This document shows, piece after piece, positions 6,604-7,852 of a DNA stretch of 7,852 nt. Positions within the stretch are counted from its first letter, which is position 1; every line of letters starts with the position of its first letter. Made by a program: the position numbers and the translations under genes. A model generated the notes under the pieces. It was not told the DNA's origin. It did not search any database and saw only the letters and a list, made by a program, of their open reading frames with translations. The DNA comes from Candidatus Aminicenantota bacterium (GTDB lineage: Bacteria; Acidobacteriota; Aminicenantia; UBA2199): the NCBI GenBank assembly GCA_030671465.1, contig DAOVIP010000076.1, forward strand, positions 1 through 7,852. The letters are read 5' to 3'.

Positions 6604-7852
6604 TCAAAAAGAAGATTTTTGTGAATAATAGTTCTACTTGTTTGACGGTTTTTTTTGTGTTGGTGATTGGATTGCACCTGCCTGCATTTTCGCAGAATTT
6701 TGATTACCGTAACGAGGAATCAGCTGCCATCAGCTGGAACGGGGTGGTTCTGCATGATGCCCGGATGATGTCCACCGGAGGCATTTCCCTCCTGGCAGCC
6801 GGCCCATTTTCCGCTATTGCCAATCCCGCCCTGCTGGCCAGGCATGATCATTTTACCCTGGGTGGCAGCCTGGAATTCATGTATTTCCAGGCCTTCCAAT
6901 ACTGGGGGGTCAACCAGGGGGTGCTGAATGCATCCAATGGACTGGATGATAAAAATGTTCGTATCAGTGGTTTTTCAATCATAATACCGCTTAAATCCTT
7001 CCATCTGTCCATAGGCTGGTACCTATCGGATATCCTGGAATTTCCCGATTTTGACCAGGATGACCAGGCCTGGGGTTATTCCGGTGCATTCGAGGGAAAG
7101 GAGGATCGTTTTTTTTTAGGTGCCGCGGCTCAACTGGCAACTGGATTTCAGCTGGGGGCCAGACTGGAATTCGGAAGCGGTCAACGGTCGGTAGATATGA
7201 TCGAACATTTTTACTTCGAAGGCGGTTACTACTCGATTATTGAACAGCAGGAATCGCACCGGTCCCGTTCCATGAGCCTATCGGTGGGCCTGACGGTTTT
7301 CATTTCCCGGAAATGGGAACTGGGAGCGGTTTTTGACTATGCATTTTATGGAAAGATTGATAGAAGTGTGGACCGAATATTTGAGAGTAATTTTCCCTCC
7401 CCTTCGATCTACGATCACCAGAGCAGCCAGGACAATCACCATATTCCAACCAAAATAAAACTGGCTACCTCCTACCTGATCTGGCAGAAAAAAACCATGA
7501 AAACGGACAAAAAAATAATTCTGGCTACCGAAGCCATGATGGTCTTCTGGTCTGCCTATGAATACGAATTCTTTCAGGAAAAACTGGACCGTGATATGAG
7601 AGATACCCTGGTGGTAGCCCTGGGAATCGAATATGGCTGCCAGGAAGAACGGTTTGATTATTTTCTGCGGGCCGGATACCGGCTGGACCCGCAACCCCTT
7701 CTTGAGCCTGCCACCACCATTCATGCTTTTTGCGGCGGGGTGGGGGTGCGCTGGAAACGATTTAGCGGTGACCTGGGCATGGCCTTTTTTACCGGATCTA
7801 TTGGAAATTATTCCCAGAGCCATTTTGTTCTATGTACCACCCTGGGTTATGA
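6600..7852 (+). CDS. Outer-membrane beta-barrel protein (FadL/PorV-like), 3' truncated
   Basis: This frame opens with ATG at 6600, overlapping the lipoprotein stop (ATGA, 6600-6603), and stays open for 417 codons to the window edge. Residues 1-31 look like a signal peptide with a long n-region (MIKKK...), a hydrophobic core (LTVFFVLVIGLHL) and cleavage after A-F-S31. Residues 53-80 contain DARMMSTGG, then AIANPALLA, matching the N-terminal plug-like pattern (ARxxxxGG...NPA) of FadL/OmpP1 and PorV-type barrels. The rest consists of alternating amphipathic strands rich in Gly and aromatics, such as FFLGAAAQLATGFQLGARLEF, SMSLSVGLTVFI and KWELGAVFDYAF. No C-terminal residues are visible. The substrate is unknown; FadL members move hydrophobic compounds, whereas PorV members shuttle secreted proteins. 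The ATGA overlap suggests coupling to the lipoprotein and a shared role at the outer membrane. Confidence 0.75.
   Translation, partial: MIKKKIFVNNSSTCLTVFFVLVIGLHLPAFSQNFDYRNEESAAISWNGVVLHDARMMSTGGISLLAAGPFSAIANPALLARHDHFTLGGSLEFMYFQAFQYWGVNQGVLNASNGLDDKNVRISGFSIIIPLKSFHLSIGWYLSDILEFPDFDQDDQAWGYSGAFEGKEDRFFLGAAAQLATGFQLGARLEFGSGQRSVDMIEHFYFEGGYYSIIEQQESHRSRSMSLSVGLTVFISRKWELGAVFDYAFYGKIDRSVDRIFESNFPSPSIYDHQSSQDNHHIPTKIKLATSYLIWQKKTMKTDKKIILATEAMMVFWSAYEYEFFQEKLDRDMRDTLVVALGIEYGCQEERFDYFLRAGYRLDPQPLLEPATTIHAFCGGVGVRWKRFSGDLGMAFFTGSIGNYSQSHFVLCTTLGY

Noticed and set aside
7278..7823. Minus-strand open frame of 181 codons near the right edge
   Set aside because: The plus strand here carries an uninterrupted beta-barrel protein from 6600 to the window end, so the opposite frame is a shadow.
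1..7852. tRNA or rRNA genes, CRISPR arrays, insertion sequences, attachment sites
   Set aside because: No regularly spaced repeats, transposase-like frames, or tRNA-like clover-leaf segments were seen; the genes fill nearly the whole window and no gap exceeds 50 bases once the small ORF is counted.

Overview
The window is one strand-consistent run of cell-envelope genes, all on the + strand and tightly packed with short gaps or 4-base ATGA overlaps. GC looks moderate. The signal peptides, a Tat signal, a lipoprotein signal and a predicted outer-membrane beta-barrel point to a diderm (Gram-negative-type) bacterium. The divergence of every gene, the DUF6599-like and DUF362-like neighbours and the mixed family affinities suggest a deep-branching or uncultured lineage (for example Aminicenantes/Acidobacteria-like or FCB-group). 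That placement is a low-confidence inference; no marker gene is present.

Layout. (1) 2-94: last 30 codons of an upstream gene that resembles the C-terminal helix of a SEDS (FtsW/RodA/SpoVE) glycosyltransferase, overlapping the next start. (2) 91-3954: a very large (1287 aa) membrane-anchored PbpA-like class B penicillin-binding protein with intact S-x-x-K, S-x-N and K-T-G motifs. It carries a roughly 700-residue N-terminal extracytoplasmic extension with one or two jelly-roll (galactose-binding-like) modules, and a coiled-coil insertion inside the transpeptidase domain. (3) 4001-4192: a small hydrophobic protein whose reading frame is interrupted by an in-frame TGA lying in the stem of a perfect 9-bp hairpin. 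(4) 4212-5096: a secreted DUF6599-like protein. (5) 5136-6041: a Tat-exported DUF362-like protein without an Fe-S ferredoxin motif. (6) 6067-6603: a putative lipoprotein with an NTF2/SnoaL-like fold. (7) 6600-7852: an outer-membrane beta-barrel protein, cut by the window end and overlapping the lipoprotein stop.

How they may work together. The SEDS fragment and the PBP form a translationally coupled polymerase/transpeptidase pair, the standard arrangement for septal or side-wall peptidoglycan synthesis, but in an unusually elaborated form. The downstream genes all encode exported or membrane products of mostly unknown function. Whether they serve the same process as the SEDS-PBP pair or simply share transcription cannot be settled from this sequence. 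The most distinctive items are the PBP architecture and the interrupted small membrane ORF.
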